Shown: positions 19,352-28,483 of the stretch, in pieces
Layout of the letters: each line of letters starts with the position of its first letter
Numbering within the stretch: the stretch's first letter is position 1
Source: Sporosarcina sp. Te-1
GTDB taxonomy: Bacteria > Bacillota > Bacilli > Bacillales_A > Planococcaceae
Direction of reading: 5' to 3'
Length of the DNA: 64,000 nucleotides
Assembly (NCBI RefSeq): GCF_017498505.1
Contig: NZ_CP071798.1
Location: forward strand, 3,769,501-3,833,500
Program-made: the position numbers and the translations under genes
The notes under the pieces: model-generated
Seen by the model: the letters and a program-made list of their open reading frames with translations, nothing else
What the model was told of the DNA's origin: nothing
Databases searched by the model: none

Positions 19352-21082
19352 TTATCTTCCGGCCAATTCCTTATAGTCAAAGGTGACTGGATCGACTTCC
19401 ACTAAGAAATAATCCCTTGCTTCATCGATAGTGAAGTATCCATTTTTAACATCCATTGCAACCTGAGCTGCAGGACGTTCCTTTGGATGGCCATAACCAC
19501 CGCCGGTCCCGGTCATCAGCTGGACAACATCGTTTGTGTCCAATTTATAGCGAGGATAAACGCCAAATGGTCCGTCTGTTTTTCCATTTGATGCAACGAC
19601 GTAGAACTCATTCGGAGAACCATCGTGTCCATCTGCCACTCCCCAAGGAAGGAACTTATTGCGTCCGAATGTGACAGTGACAGCCTGACCGTCCGACAGG
19701 GCACGATAGGACCGGATGACGCCTTTACCGCCAATATATTTACCCGCTCCAGCTCCGTTGCCGTCTTGGCGTAAACTATATTCGTCGACCATGATTCCAT
19801 ATCTCGTTTCAGCAACTTCTACTGGGACATTGTATGTTTCGCCATCAGCCATACAAAACTGTCCCGATTCACCGTCTTTCCGATTGGAAGCTCCCCATCC
19901 ACCAACGGAAGGTTCAACAATGAGGAATGGCTCGTCTGTGTCTTGGTGTGTACCTGATAATGTGACCGCACAAACAGATAAGAACTGGCCAGCTGTCAAG
20001 CGGTTCGGCAAATGCGGTGCCATCGCTTTCCAAACAAGATCAAGACTTCCTAACAGTGTTTCAAAGTAGTTGGAGACCGGAACTGGTCGTTCAGCTGACA
20101 TAATCGATTTTGGATCGACGATCACTTTCAATGGACGAAATACACCATCGTTCACGTCTTGTGCCGGATTTGTAATGGCCAGGAAGATGGTCCGGACCGC
20201 GGAAACGAGGCCGGTATAGGAGCAGTTTACCGGTCCTACGACTTGAGGGGAACTTCCTCTGAAATCGCATATGAACTCATCATCTGTAATCGTCACTTTG
20301 ACTTTAATCGGGAAGGGGCCATTGCCAACTCCATCTGTATCGATAAAGTCCTCGGCATAAAATGTCCCTTTCGGTAATTTCTTCAGTTCCTGTCGAGAAA
20401 TCTCCTCTCCGTGGTCGAGCAAGTAATTGATCGCAGCCAAGATCGTTTCTTTCGAATGCTTTTCGCAAAGCTCTTGCAATCGTCGATCTCCTGTTCGAAG
20501 AGCTGCAACTTGAGCCCACATATCTCCAAGTGACAAATCTGGGAAGCGGACATTGGAGCGGATGATTTCGACGAGGGCATCATTCACTTTTCCTTCGTCA
20601 TAAAGTTTAAGGCAAGAGAACTGAAGACCCTCCTGGAAAATATCCACCGAGTCATTAGTGAAAGAACCCGGATCTTTACCTCCGACTTCCGTCCAGTGTG
20701 CTTTATTGGCGGAAAAGGCGATAATTTCGCCATCATGGAAGATCGGCATGACAAGCCCGACATCAGATAAATGGGAGCCCCCGCCTTGGTAAGGGTCATT
20801 GATGATGATAATGTCGCCGGGTTTCAATTGATCGCCCGGGTATTTCTTCAATGTCTCTTTCACCATGAACGTCAGCATTCCAATAAAACCAGTTACGCCA
20901 TTCCCTTGTGTAAGAAGGTTTCCTTTTGCGTCCGTAAGTCCGCTGGCATAATCAAGCACTTCATAGATGATCGGACTCATGGACGTGCGTGCTAGTGCGA
21001 CGAACATTTCATCACCCGCAGCCAATAAGGAGTCTTTTACGATTTCCAATGTGAATGGATCGATGTTGGTTGAGTGGGTCAT
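19352..21082 (-). CDS. hyuB: hydantoinase/oxoprolinase B subunit (left cluster)
   Basis: 576-residue HyuB-family protein. Family blocks are DPFTLEIVKDSLLAAGDEMF, NDPYQGGGSHLSDVGLVMPI, SANKAHWTEVGGKDPGS, and the glycine-rich C-terminal GTGGGYGHP. With HyuA it forms an ATP-dependent amidohydrolase that opens hydantoin-, oxoproline- or lactam-like rings. The exact substrate is not readable from sequence. The start is at 21082, one base after the hyuA stop, with AGGAGG upstream; the longer open frame upstream overlaps hyuA in another frame and is not real. It is a paralogue of the gene at 26726-28483. Confidence 0.92.
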   Translation of the reverse strand: MTHSTNIDPFTLEIVKDSLLAAGDEMFVALARTSMSPIIYEVLDYASGLTDAKGNLLTQGNGVTGFIGMLTFMVKETLKKYPGDQLKPGDIIIINDPYQGGGSHLSDVGLVMPIFHDGEIIAFSANKAHWTEVGGKDPGSFTNDSVDIFQEGLQFSCLKLYDEGKVNDALVEIIRSNVRFPDLSLGDMWAQVAALRTGDRRLQELCEKHSKETILAAINYLLDHGEEISRQELKKLPKGTFYAEDFIDTDGVGNGPFPIKVKVTITDDEFICDFRGSSPQVVGPVNCSYTGLVSAVRTIFLAITNPAQDVNDGVFRPLKVIVDPKSIMSAERPVPVSNYFETLLGSLDLVWKAMAPHLPNRLTAGQFLSVCAVTLSGTHQDTDEPFLIVEPSVGGWGASNRKDGESGQFCMADGETYNVPVEVAETRYGIMVDEYSLRQDGNGAGAGKYIGGKGVIRSYRALSDGQAVTVTFGRNKFLPWGVADGHDGSPNEFYVVASNGKTDGPFGVYPRYKLDTNDVVQLMTGTGGGYGHPKERPAAQVAMDVKNGYFTIDEARDYFLVEVDPVTFDYKELAGR

Positions 21083-21083
21083 A

Positions 21084-23126
21084 TTAGTTGTCCTCCTTTT
21101 CGATGATGATATTGCCATAGTCGTCCAAGTGGAGCTTTTGCTGGTCATAAATAACTGTGACTGCCGCTTTTTCCTCGACGATCGCCGGGCCAGCAATGAT
21201 TTCGTTTGTCGGAAGCTTGTCCCGATCATAGACTGGTGTCGGAACCCAGCCTCTATTTTCATAGTAAACGTCGCGAACTTCTTTTTGGGCATCTGCAGTT
21301 GAACCTGATCTATTCAATTTAGAAATGGTCGGTTTCTCCACTTTCCCGAACGCTGTCACGTGGAGATTGACAATTTCCGTTTGGGCTTCGTCCAATTTGA
21401 ATGTATAGTTCTTCTCGTGTAATTTATGGAAGTCGCTGATTGCCTGTGCTCGGGCTTCTTCTGTCCATTTGCCGTTTGCAACCGGCACCTTGACCGTATG
21501 TTCCTGTCCAAGGTAACGCATGTCGGCAAAACGGTGGAATTCCACATTTGCTGCTTCCATTCCTTCCTCGCTGAAATGTTGCAATGCATTTTTTTCAATC
21601 TCTTCCCATTGTCGATCGATTTCTTCTAGAGTCAAATCATTCATCCGTTTGATATATGTTTGAATGTAGTCATGGCGAAGATCTGTCATCAGCATGCCCC
21701 AAGCCGAGAAAACAGGTGATGCGATAGGCACGACAACCTTTTTAACACCGAGTTCGAGCGCTAATGCGGGAGCATGCATGGATCCACCGCCGCCAAAGGC
21801 GAGCAATGTGAAGTCTTGCGGATTATAGCCTTTCCGGATGGAAATTAATTTCAATGCATTCAACATGTTTGAATTTGCGATCCGGATGATGCCGAGCGCC
21901 GCGTCCTCAGGAGAGATGCCAAAATGTTTTCCGATTTTCGTATCTATGGCAGATTTCACAGTATCCAAGTTGACGTTATAATCAAAATTCTTCGGTGAAA
22001 GGCGTCCCGTGAGCAAATTCGCATCCGTTGTTGTTGGTTCAGTCCCGCCTTGCCCGTAAGCAACAGGTCCTGGGTTGGCTCCTGCCGATTGTGGCCCGAC
22101 TTTCAACGAACCCGCTCTGTCAATCCAAGCAATTGAGCCACCACCGTTTCCGATTTCAACAATATCGACAACCGGCGTCTTGATCGGGTAACCCGCATTC
22201 CGGCTGTCCCTTTCAATATAATAATCGGTGGAAACTTTGACTTCTCCATTTTCAATCAAGGAGCATTTGGCTGTTGTTCCGCCGATGTCAAATGCAATGA
22301 TATTCTTTTCGCCGATCATTTCACCAAGAACTGCGGCGCCGAATATACCGGCGACTGGACCAGATTCCACCATATTGATTGGTGCTTCTTTCGCTTTTTC
22401 GAACTTTGTGGTTCCTCCGTTTGATTGCATGATGTAACGCTGATCAATCTCCGCTTGGGTCTTCAATTCATTTTCAAGACGATTGATATAAGTAGTAGCG
22501 GCAGGCTGGACATATGCGTTCAACACAGCTGTATTCGTCCGCTCATATTCCCGCCATTCCTGTGTAATGTCACTCGAAGCCGTCACCTTTACTTCGGGCC
22601 ACAGTTCCTGGATCATTTGTACGGTTTGCTGTTCGTGCGAAGGATTCCGATAGGAGTGAAGGAATGAAACGGCGACTGCCTCGACGCCTTCCTTCTTGAA
22701 ATACTCAATGCATTCTTTCACTTCATCAGTATTCAATTCAGTTAGGACTTCGCCTTTATAATTAACCCGCTCGCTTACTTCTCGACGAAGATAGCGCTCT
22801 ACGAACGGGGTCGGTTTTTCATAATTGACATTGAAGAGGTCAGGACGGTTGCCTCGGGCAATTTCCAGTACATCGCGGAATCCCTTTGTCGTAATGAGAG
22901 CTGTTTTCGCACCTTTTCTTTCAGTCAGCGCGTTGATAATGACCGTTGTCCCATGGATGAACATCGAAATGGATGATTGATCGACGCCACTTTTCTTAAT
23001 GACATCCAATACCCCTTTTTCAAAGTTCGGTGGTGTCGTACTGCTTTTCTCAACTCCGATATTCCCATTGTCGTCCACGTATACTAAATCGGTGAATGTA
23101 CCCCCGATATCTGTAGCTACTCGCAT
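21084..23126 (-). CDS. hyuA: hydantoinase/oxoprolinase A subunit (left cluster)
   Basis: 680-residue HyuA-family ATPase subunit of the actin/Hsp70-like fold. The N-terminal phosphate loop is MRVATDIGGTFTDLVYVD, a second nucleotide motif is FDIGGTTAKCSLI, and conserved substrate-side blocks are ALTERKGAKTALITTKGFRD and FGGGGSMHAPALA. It activates the ring amide by phosphorylation for the HyuB partner, by analogy with oxoprolinase and acetone/acetophenone carboxylase relatives. ATG 23126 has GGAGTG 8 nt upstream; GTG 23135 is an alternative. It is second in the minus-strand operon after the XRE-cupin regulator, 18 nt downstream of it. Confidence 0.92.
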   Translation of the reverse strand: MRVATDIGGTFTDLVYVDDNGNIGVEKSSTTPPNFEKGVLDVIKKSGVDQSSISMFIHGTTVIINALTERKGAKTALITTKGFRDVLEIARGNRPDLFNVNYEKPTPFVERYLRREVSERVNYKGEVLTELNTDEVKECIEYFKKEGVEAVAVSFLHSYRNPSHEQQTVQMIQELWPEVKVTASSDITQEWREYERTNTAVLNAYVQPAATTYINRLENELKTQAEIDQRYIMQSNGGTTKFEKAKEAPINMVESGPVAGIFGAAVLGEMIGEKNIIAFDIGGTTAKCSLIENGEVKVSTDYYIERDSRNAGYPIKTPVVDIVEIGNGGGSIAWIDRAGSLKVGPQSAGANPGPVAYGQGGTEPTTTDANLLTGRLSPKNFDYNVNLDTVKSAIDTKIGKHFGISPEDAALGIIRIANSNMLNALKLISIRKGYNPQDFTLLAFGGGGSMHAPALALELGVKKVVVPIASPVFSAWGMLMTDLRHDYIQTYIKRMNDLTLEEIDRQWEEIEKNALQHFSEEGMEAANVEFHRFADMRYLGQEHTVKVPVANGKWTEEARAQAISDFHKLHEKNYTFKLDEAQTEIVNLHVTAFGKVEKPTISKLNRSGSTADAQKEVRDVYYENRGWVPTPVYDRDKLPTNEIIAGPAIVEEKAAVTVIYDQQKLHLDDYGNIIIEKEDN

Positions 23127-23144
23127 ACTGTTCACACTCCTATG

Positions 23145-23690
23145 TTAGAAAATGATTGGTGTCACGATACTTAGAACGATGCTTTCCGTCGGGAGAGGAT
23201 TTTCCCATTGGTGAATCAGGCTGGAAGGATAATGGATTGTATCTCCTTCGTATAAGTGAAACTTTTGTTCATTCAAATAGAAAACGACTTCGCCTTTCAG
23301 CACATAATAGAATTCCTCTCCATTGTGGCTGTAGGGATGCGTTTCATGCATATGGGGAGGCAGCACCACTTTCAACGGCTCCAGCTTCCGATTGTTGAAT
23401 GTGCCAGTCAACCTTGAGTACACTTGGCTGCCGGTGCTTGTCGTAAAACTATGATGCTCGTTTGCACGTACCACGTACCGTTCCTGAGTGTTTTCTTCTA
23501 AAAAGAAATAATTAATATGGATCCCAAGTGCGTCTGAAATCTTTTTAAGTGAAGTAATGGAGAGTGATGATGCACCTCTTTCGATTTGGGATAAAAAGCT
23601 GAGAGATAACCCGGTTTCCTCACTTACATCTTTGAGCGTAAGATTACGCTCCAATCGTAAAGTCTTGATTTTGACATGAATATCTTCCAT
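23145..23690 (-). CDS. XRE-cupin transcriptional regulator (left cluster)
   Basis: 181-residue regulator. An N-terminal XRE helix-turn-helix (LRLERNLTLKDVSEETGLSL, SQIERGASSLSITSLKKISD; about residues 8-62) is followed by a C-terminal cupin sensor domain (about 105-178, with HSHNGEEFYYVLKGE-type metal-site region and HYPSSLIHQWENP). Such proteins sense a small molecule in the cupin pocket. It is the first gene of the left hyu operon and divergent from an equally long paralogue at 24123, with both control regions in the 432-nt gap. It probably controls its own operon and perhaps the neighbour's. Confidence 0.88.
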   Translation of the reverse strand: MEDIHVKIKTLRLERNLTLKDVSEETGLSLSFLSQIERGASSLSITSLKKISDALGIHINYFFLEENTQERYVVRANEHHSFTTSTGSQVYSRLTGTFNNRKLEPLKVVLPPHMHETHPYSHNGEEFYYVLKGEVVFYLNEQKFHLYEGDTIHYPSSLIHQWENPLPTESIVLSIVTPIIF

Positions 23691-23734
23691 TACGTCTATC
23701 CTTTCAGAATTGAAGTATATGTGTAATAGTTATG

Positions 23735-23763
23735 AATATAGCATAATCAATTTCTGTGTGCAA
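23735..23763 (-). promoter_or_regulatory. promoter of the left hyu operon
   Basis: -35 TTGCAC (23763-23758) and -10 TATATT (23740-23735) are separated by exactly 17 bp on the minus strand, about 45 nt before the regulator start. Confidence 0.55.
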
Positions 23764-23948
23764 TGATAATTATTAATAATCTGTCAACTTATTCTGGAAT
23801 TAGATAATAGTTTTTCCAATTTACAATGAATTGAAAATTGGCTTTGAACACCTGTCTGTAGATGTTTTTTCCATAGGATGCAGAGGGCTCTCTATAGGAT
23901 TTTTTTCGATAAAAAAAAATGTTTTTTCTAGTTGGAAGTTCGACATCA

Positions 23949-23993
23949 GGTGAATCAATAATCTCTCACTGTCAATCTCCCATGTGATTCACC
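23949..23993. promoter_or_regulatory. 9-bp inverted repeat, possible shared operator
   Basis: GGTGAATCA (23949-23957) and TGATTCACC (23985-23993) are perfectly complementary with 27 nt between. They lie midway between the two divergent promoters. This could be an XRE-cupin operator pair; no other role is apparent. Confidence 0.45.
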
Positions 23994-24031
23994 AACTTGC
24001 CTAGTTACGCTGAGACAGTAATAAAAATAGA

Positions 24032-24060
24032 TTGACAAGTCAAACATTGCGCAGTAGGAT
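24032..24060 (+). promoter_or_regulatory. promoter of the right hyu operon with palindrome on -35
   Basis: -35 TTGACA (24032-24037) and -10 TAGGAT (24055-24060) are separated by 17 bp. The -35 box is part of the palindrome TTGACAAGTCAA (24032-24043), a plausible repressor site. Confidence 0.65.
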
Positions 24061-24122
24061 AGTGGAAATTAAATATATTTAAAAAAGTTATATATATTAA
24101 AAAAGAGAAAAGAGGTGCTGGC

Positions 24123-24668
24123 GTGGAGGATATCCATCAAAAGATTCATGAGTTACGGAAAGAGAGGAATTTGACATTAAAAGAGTTAAGCGAAATGACA
24201 AATCTTTCGGCAGGTTTTTTGTCTTTGATCGAGCGTGGCTCTACATCTTTGGCGATTACGTCATTGAAGAAGATTGCTGATGCATTTGAAGTCGATATAA
24301 CCTATTTTTTCGAGAGTCCGAAAATCGATCGGAAATTTCATATAACGAAAAATGAGCAAAAGAAGTTTTGGATCAATTCGGTTGATAACGGGTTTATCAA
24401 ACTAAGTGGACATTTTCAGAATCGTTCTTTGGAGTCGCTGATCGTAACATTGCGGCCGAATCAGCAAAAGGAATATGATGATTCCCACCCTGGGGAAGAG
24501 TTTTACTACGTGTTGAACGGCACAGTCCGTTTTACGGTTGATAATGAAACTTACGATGTTTCTGAAGGGGAATCCATTCATTTTCCATCAAGGCTGCCGC
24601 ATGACTATGAAAATCCAACAGATAAAGAAGCCATCTTGCTATGTGTAATGACGCCGCTTCTTTTTTAA
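24123..24668 (+). CDS. XRE-cupin transcriptional regulator (right cluster)
   Basis: 181-residue paralogue of the divergent regulator, with the same layout: an XRE helix-turn-helix (LRKERNLTLKELSEMTNLSA, SLIERGSTSLAITSLKKIAD) and a C-terminal cupin (DDSHPGEEFYYVLNGTVRF, HFPSRLPHDYENP). Identity is highest in the DNA-binding half, so the two proteins may share operators, while the sensor halves differ more. GAGGTG lies upstream of the GTG start. It is the first gene of the right hyu operon and about 19 nt before hyuA. Confidence 0.88.
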   Translation: MEDIHQKIHELRKERNLTLKELSEMTNLSAGFLSLIERGSTSLAITSLKKIADAFEVDITYFFESPKIDRKFHITKNEQKKFWINSVDNGFIKLSGHFQNRSLESLIVTLRPNQQKEYDDSHPGEEFYYVLNGTVRFTVDNETYDVSEGESIHFPSRLPHDYENPTDKEAILLCVMTPLLF

Positions 24669-24687
24669 AAATAGGGGAGGTAAAAAA

Positions 24688-26739
24688 ATGAGAGTTGCTA
24701 CGGATATCGGAGGAACATTTACGGATTTGGTGTATGTCGATGAGAAGGGGAACGTTCAGGTCGAAAAAAGCTCTACTACGCCCCCTCATTTTGAAAAAGG
24801 GGTACTCGAGGTGATTCAGAAGAGTGGATTGAACACGTCGGAAATTGAAGAGTTTATCCATGGGAGCACAGTAGTTATCAATGCGATTACTGAACGAAAA
24901 GGTGTGAAAACCGCCTTAATTACAACGAAGGGGTTCCGTGATGTATTGGAAATCGCCCGAGGTAACCGTCCGGATTTGTTTAATATCCGTTACGAAAAAC
25001 CAGTCCCTTTCGTGGATCGATATTTACGCAAGGAAGTGGATGAGCGCCTCGACGCGAAGGGCGAAGTATTGGTCCCGCTAAATACGGATGAGTTGCTGCA
25101 AGTTATCGAGGAGTTGAAAGAGGAACAGGTCGAAGCGATAGCTGTCGTTTATCTTCATTCCTACTTGAATCCGCGACATGAACTTCAGACAAAAGAATTC
25201 ATTGAAAAACATTGGCCTGGTGTGTTTGTAAGCGTTTCCCACGAGGTGACAAGAGAATGGCGGGAGTATGAAAGAACGAGCAGCACCGTATTGAATGCTT
25301 ACGTGAAACCGATTGCTTCGACGTATATTAATAAATTGAACGAAGAGCTGCAGCAGCTTGCACCAAGCCGGAATTACATAATGCAGTCCAATGGAGGTAC
25401 TACGACATTTGAGCATGCGAAGGAGTTGCCGCTCTATATGTTGGAATCCGGCCCGGTAGCGGGTGTATACGGATCGGCAGTCATTGGAAAAGAAATAGGC
25501 GAGCATAACATTATCGCCTTTGATATTGGCGGCACGACGGCAAAGTGTTCGTTAATTGAAGAGGGTGAAATGAAAGTTTCGACGGATTATTATATCGAAA
25601 AGGATAGTAAGCGTGCCGGATACCCAGTGAAAGTGCCGGTAGTTGATATTGTGGAAATCGGAAACGGTGGGGGATCGATCGCGTGGATCGATGAAGTCGG
25701 TTCGTTGAAGGTTGGACCTCATTCCGCAGGCTCTCAGCCTGGACCGATTGCCTATGGACAAGGCGGGACAGAGCCGACTACGACCGACGCCAACCTGCTG
25801 ACGGGCAGATTGTCTCCCAAGAATTTTGACTACCCAGTTAATTTGGCTGAAATTGAACGGGTGATTCAAGAGAAGATCGGCAATCCATTCTCGCTATCAG
25901 CAGTTGAAGCTGCCCTCGGTATTATTCGAATTGCCAATGCGAATATGCTTACTGCATTAAAATTGATTTCCATTCGAAAGGGGCATGATCCACGGCGTTT
26001 TGCAATGGTCGCGTTCGGAGGAGGCGGTTCTATGCACGCCGCGGCTTTAGCCAAGGAATTAGGTGTAAAAAAAGTGATTATCCCATTCGCGTCTCCTGTA
26101 TTTTCAGCTTGGGGCATGCTCATGACCGACTTGCGACAGGATTCTGTTATCACCTATAAAAGCATGCTATCTGAACTGGAATTTGAAGCGATTTCGCAAG
26201 AATGGACATCGATCGAAGGCCGGTTGCTTACTAACTTTAAAAAAGATGGGGTTGAGGAAACGGTATTGTTTTTACGCTTTGTCGATATGCGGTACGTCGG
26301 ACAGGAACACACCGTAAAAGTCGCCGTTCCAGAAGGGGTGTGGAATGAGCAGACAGTAGAAGAAGTAAAGGAACGTTTCCATCAGTTGCATGAAAAGAAC
26401 TACACTTTTCGATTGGAAGATACCGAATGCGAAATTGTCGGTTTACATGTCACCGCTTTAGGACAAGTGAAGAAACCGGAAATCGCTAAAGTCGAAAAAC
26501 AGGGGACAGTTTCTGAAGCGCTGAAAGAAGTACGATCCGTTTATTTTGAACAAGTCGGTTGGATTAAAACACCGATTTACGACCGCGAATTGCTGCCGAC
26601 TGGGCAAGTGATTGACGGACCATTAATTGTGGAGGAAAAGGCTGCCGTCACCATTATTGAGAAAGGTCAATCGTTATATGCGGATATATACGGAAACTTA
26701 ATTATCGATACGGGGGTGCAATCAAATGCAGGAAGGTAA
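24688..26739 (+). CDS. hyuA: hydantoinase/oxoprolinase A subunit (right cluster)
   Basis: 683-residue HyuA-family protein closely similar along its whole length to the left-cluster copy: MRVATDIGGTFTDLVYVDEK, TERKGVKTALITTKGFRD, FDIGGTTAKCSLIEEGE, FGGGGSMHAAALA. It contributes the ATP-dependent activation step of cyclic-amide hydrolysis with HyuB. GGGGAGG lies 7 nt before ATG 24688. Its end overlaps hyuB by 14 nt, implying translational coupling. The main differences from the left copy are in the C-terminal third, where substrate or partner specificity may differ. Confidence 0.92.
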   Translation: MRVATDIGGTFTDLVYVDEKGNVQVEKSSTTPPHFEKGVLEVIQKSGLNTSEIEEFIHGSTVVINAITERKGVKTALITTKGFRDVLEIARGNRPDLFNIRYEKPVPFVDRYLRKEVDERLDAKGEVLVPLNTDELLQVIEELKEEQVEAIAVVYLHSYLNPRHELQTKEFIEKHWPGVFVSVSHEVTREWREYERTSSTVLNAYVKPIASTYINKLNEELQQLAPSRNYIMQSNGGTTTFEHAKELPLYMLESGPVAGVYGSAVIGKEIGEHNIIAFDIGGTTAKCSLIEEGEMKVSTDYYIEKDSKRAGYPVKVPVVDIVEIGNGGGSIAWIDEVGSLKVGPHSAGSQPGPIAYGQGGTEPTTTDANLLTGRLSPKNFDYPVNLAEIERVIQEKIGNPFSLSAVEAALGIIRIANANMLTALKLISIRKGHDPRRFAMVAFGGGGSMHAAALAKELGVKKVIIPFASPVFSAWGMLMTDLRQDSVITYKSMLSELEFEAISQEWTSIEGRLLTNFKKDGVEETVLFLRFVDMRYVGQEHTVKVAVPEGVWNEQTVEEVKERFHQLHEKNYTFRLEDTECEIVGLHVTALGQVKKPEIAKVEKQGTVSEALKEVRSVYFEQVGWIKTPIYDRELLPTGQVIDGPLIVEEKAAVTIIEKGQSLYADIYGNLIIDTGVQSNAGR

Positions 26740-28483
26740 ACTGCAAGATCCTTTCACACTTGAGATTGTAAAAGATACATTGCTATCGATCGGAGATGAA
26801 ATGTTCCATACGTTAGCGCGTACTTCCATGAGTCCAATCATTTATGAAGTTTTGGATTTCGCTTGCGGGTTGACAGATAACAAGGGACAACTTCTAACGC
26901 AGGGGAATGGTGTAGCCGGGTTCATCGGTACGCTCAGCTATATGGTTAAAGATGTGCTCTCAAGATACTCGGCAAAAGGAGATATCAACCAAGGGGATAT
27001 TTTCATCATTAATGATCCTTATGGAGGCGGAGGGACGCATCTTTCAGACGTCGGTCTCGTCATGCCGATCTTTCATGAAAATGAATTGATTGGATTTTCG
27101 GCCAATAAAGCGCACTGGACGGAAGTTGGGGGGAAAGACGTCGGTTCATTTACAAATGATTCCACTGATATTTATCAGGAAGGTTTACAGTTCCCGTGCA
27201 TAAAAATAGTCGATAGCGGAAAAGTGAATGAACCGCTTGTTGAAATGATTAAATCGAACGTCCGATTCCCTGATCTATCGATTGGTGATATGTGGGCACA
27301 AATTGCCGCCCTGAAAATCGGAGAAAAACGTTTCAATGAACTATATGATAAATATTCAAAAGAAACGGTTGCTGCTACGGTTGAGTTGCTTTTGGACCAA
27401 GGGGAAAAGATGGCGAGAAAATCGATTATGAACCTTCCGAATGGCGTTTATACAGCTAGCAACTATATTGATGGGGATGGACTCGGGAACGGACCGTTTC
27501 CAATCAAAGTGAAAGTGACGATTACGGATGATCAATTCATCTGTGATTTCCGGGGGAGCCACCCGCAAGTACCTGGTCCGGTAAATGGCTCTTATACAAC
27601 ATTAGTGACTGACGTAAGAACAGTGTTTTTGGCAATTACAAACCCGTCACAAGATGTGAATGATGGCGTGTTCCGTCCATTGGAAGTGATTACGGACAAA
27701 GGCTCAATCTTCTCTGCTGAAAGGCCTGCTCCCGTATCAAATTACTGGGAAAGTGGATCATCCGGCGGAGATTTAGTTTGGCAGGCACTCGCTCCCATTT
27801 TGCCGACACGGTTGACCGCTGGACACTTTTTGTCGGTCTGTTCCGTCACATTGGCAGGAAAACATCCTGATACGGAAGACGACTTCCTAATCGTAGAGCC
27901 CTCTGTTGGTGGATGGGGAGCAGGAATTGGACAGGATGGAGCTAGAGGACAGTTTTGTATTGGGGATGGCGAGACGTACAATATCCCGGTTGAAGTGGCG
28001 GAAGCACGTTATGGTGTGATGGTTGATTCCTACCGATTGCGTTGTGACGGGAAAGGCGCTGGTGAATTTATAGGAGGATCAGGCGTCATTCGATCCTACC
28101 GGGCCATGACAGATGGGCAAATGGCGACCGTCACGTACGGACGGCATCTCTATGCACCATGGGGAGTAGACGGAGGTGAAGAAGGCTCGCCAAATGAGTT
28201 TACTGTGATTAAAAATAATGGTGAAGTGGACGGCCCATATGGAGTGTATGCTCGATATCCTTTGAATACAGGAGATGTTCTCGAATTGAGGACTGGAACT
28301 GGTGGAGGCTATGGCAATCCATTAATGAGGGACGCTTCGAAAGTGCAGCGAGATGTGAAAAACGGATATTTTTCCATTTCGGATGCAGAGGCTAAATTCG
28401 GTGTCCTATTGAACCCGGAGACATTGGAACTGGTAGGTGAAACAAAAGAGAGATTGCAAGCTAGGGAGGCTGGGGAGCAATGA
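26726..28483 (+). CDS. hyuB: hydantoinase/oxoprolinase B subunit (right cluster)
   Basis: 585-residue HyuB-family protein with the same landmarks as the left copy: DPFTLEIVKDTLLSIGDEMF, NDPYGGGGTHLSDVGLVMPI, SANKAHWTEVGGKDVGS, GTGGGYGNP. ATG 26726 has GGGGGTG 7 nt upstream inside hyuA. It overlaps the NCS1 gene by 4 nt (ATGA), so hyuA-hyuB-permease is one coupled operon. The substrate is unknown, but the paired permease and DUF917 protein point to a cyclic ureide or related imide. Confidence 0.92.
   Translation: MQEGKLQDPFTLEIVKDTLLSIGDEMFHTLARTSMSPIIYEVLDFACGLTDNKGQLLTQGNGVAGFIGTLSYMVKDVLSRYSAKGDINQGDIFIINDPYGGGGTHLSDVGLVMPIFHENELIGFSANKAHWTEVGGKDVGSFTNDSTDIYQEGLQFPCIKIVDSGKVNEPLVEMIKSNVRFPDLSIGDMWAQIAALKIGEKRFNELYDKYSKETVAATVELLLDQGEKMARKSIMNLPNGVYTASNYIDGDGLGNGPFPIKVKVTITDDQFICDFRGSHPQVPGPVNGSYTTLVTDVRTVFLAITNPSQDVNDGVFRPLEVITDKGSIFSAERPAPVSNYWESGSSGGDLVWQALAPILPTRLTAGHFLSVCSVTLAGKHPDTEDDFLIVEPSVGGWGAGIGQDGARGQFCIGDGETYNIPVEVAEARYGVMVDSYRLRCDGKGAGEFIGGSGVIRSYRAMTDGQMATVTYGRHLYAPWGVDGGEEGSPNEFTVIKNNGEVDGPYGVYARYPLNTGDVLELRTGTGGGYGNPLMRDASKVQRDVKNGYFSISDAEAKFGVLLNPETLELVGETKERLQAREAGEQ

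Larger units (their letters stand above)
23691..24122. other. divergent control region between the two hyu clusters
   Basis: 432 AT-rich nt without a gene. It contains a promoter on each strand (23735-23763 minus, 24032-24060 plus), an inverted repeat GGTGAATCA/TGATTCACC (23949-23993) and the palindrome TTGACAAGTCAA over the plus -35 box. TTGACAG is also present at 23781-23787 on the minus strand. Confidence 0.6.

Noticed and set aside
23764..23778. Fur-box-like TGATAATTATTAATA in the hyu divergon
   Set aside because: It matches 12 of 14 positions, but the region is extremely AT-rich and no iron-related gene is adjacent.
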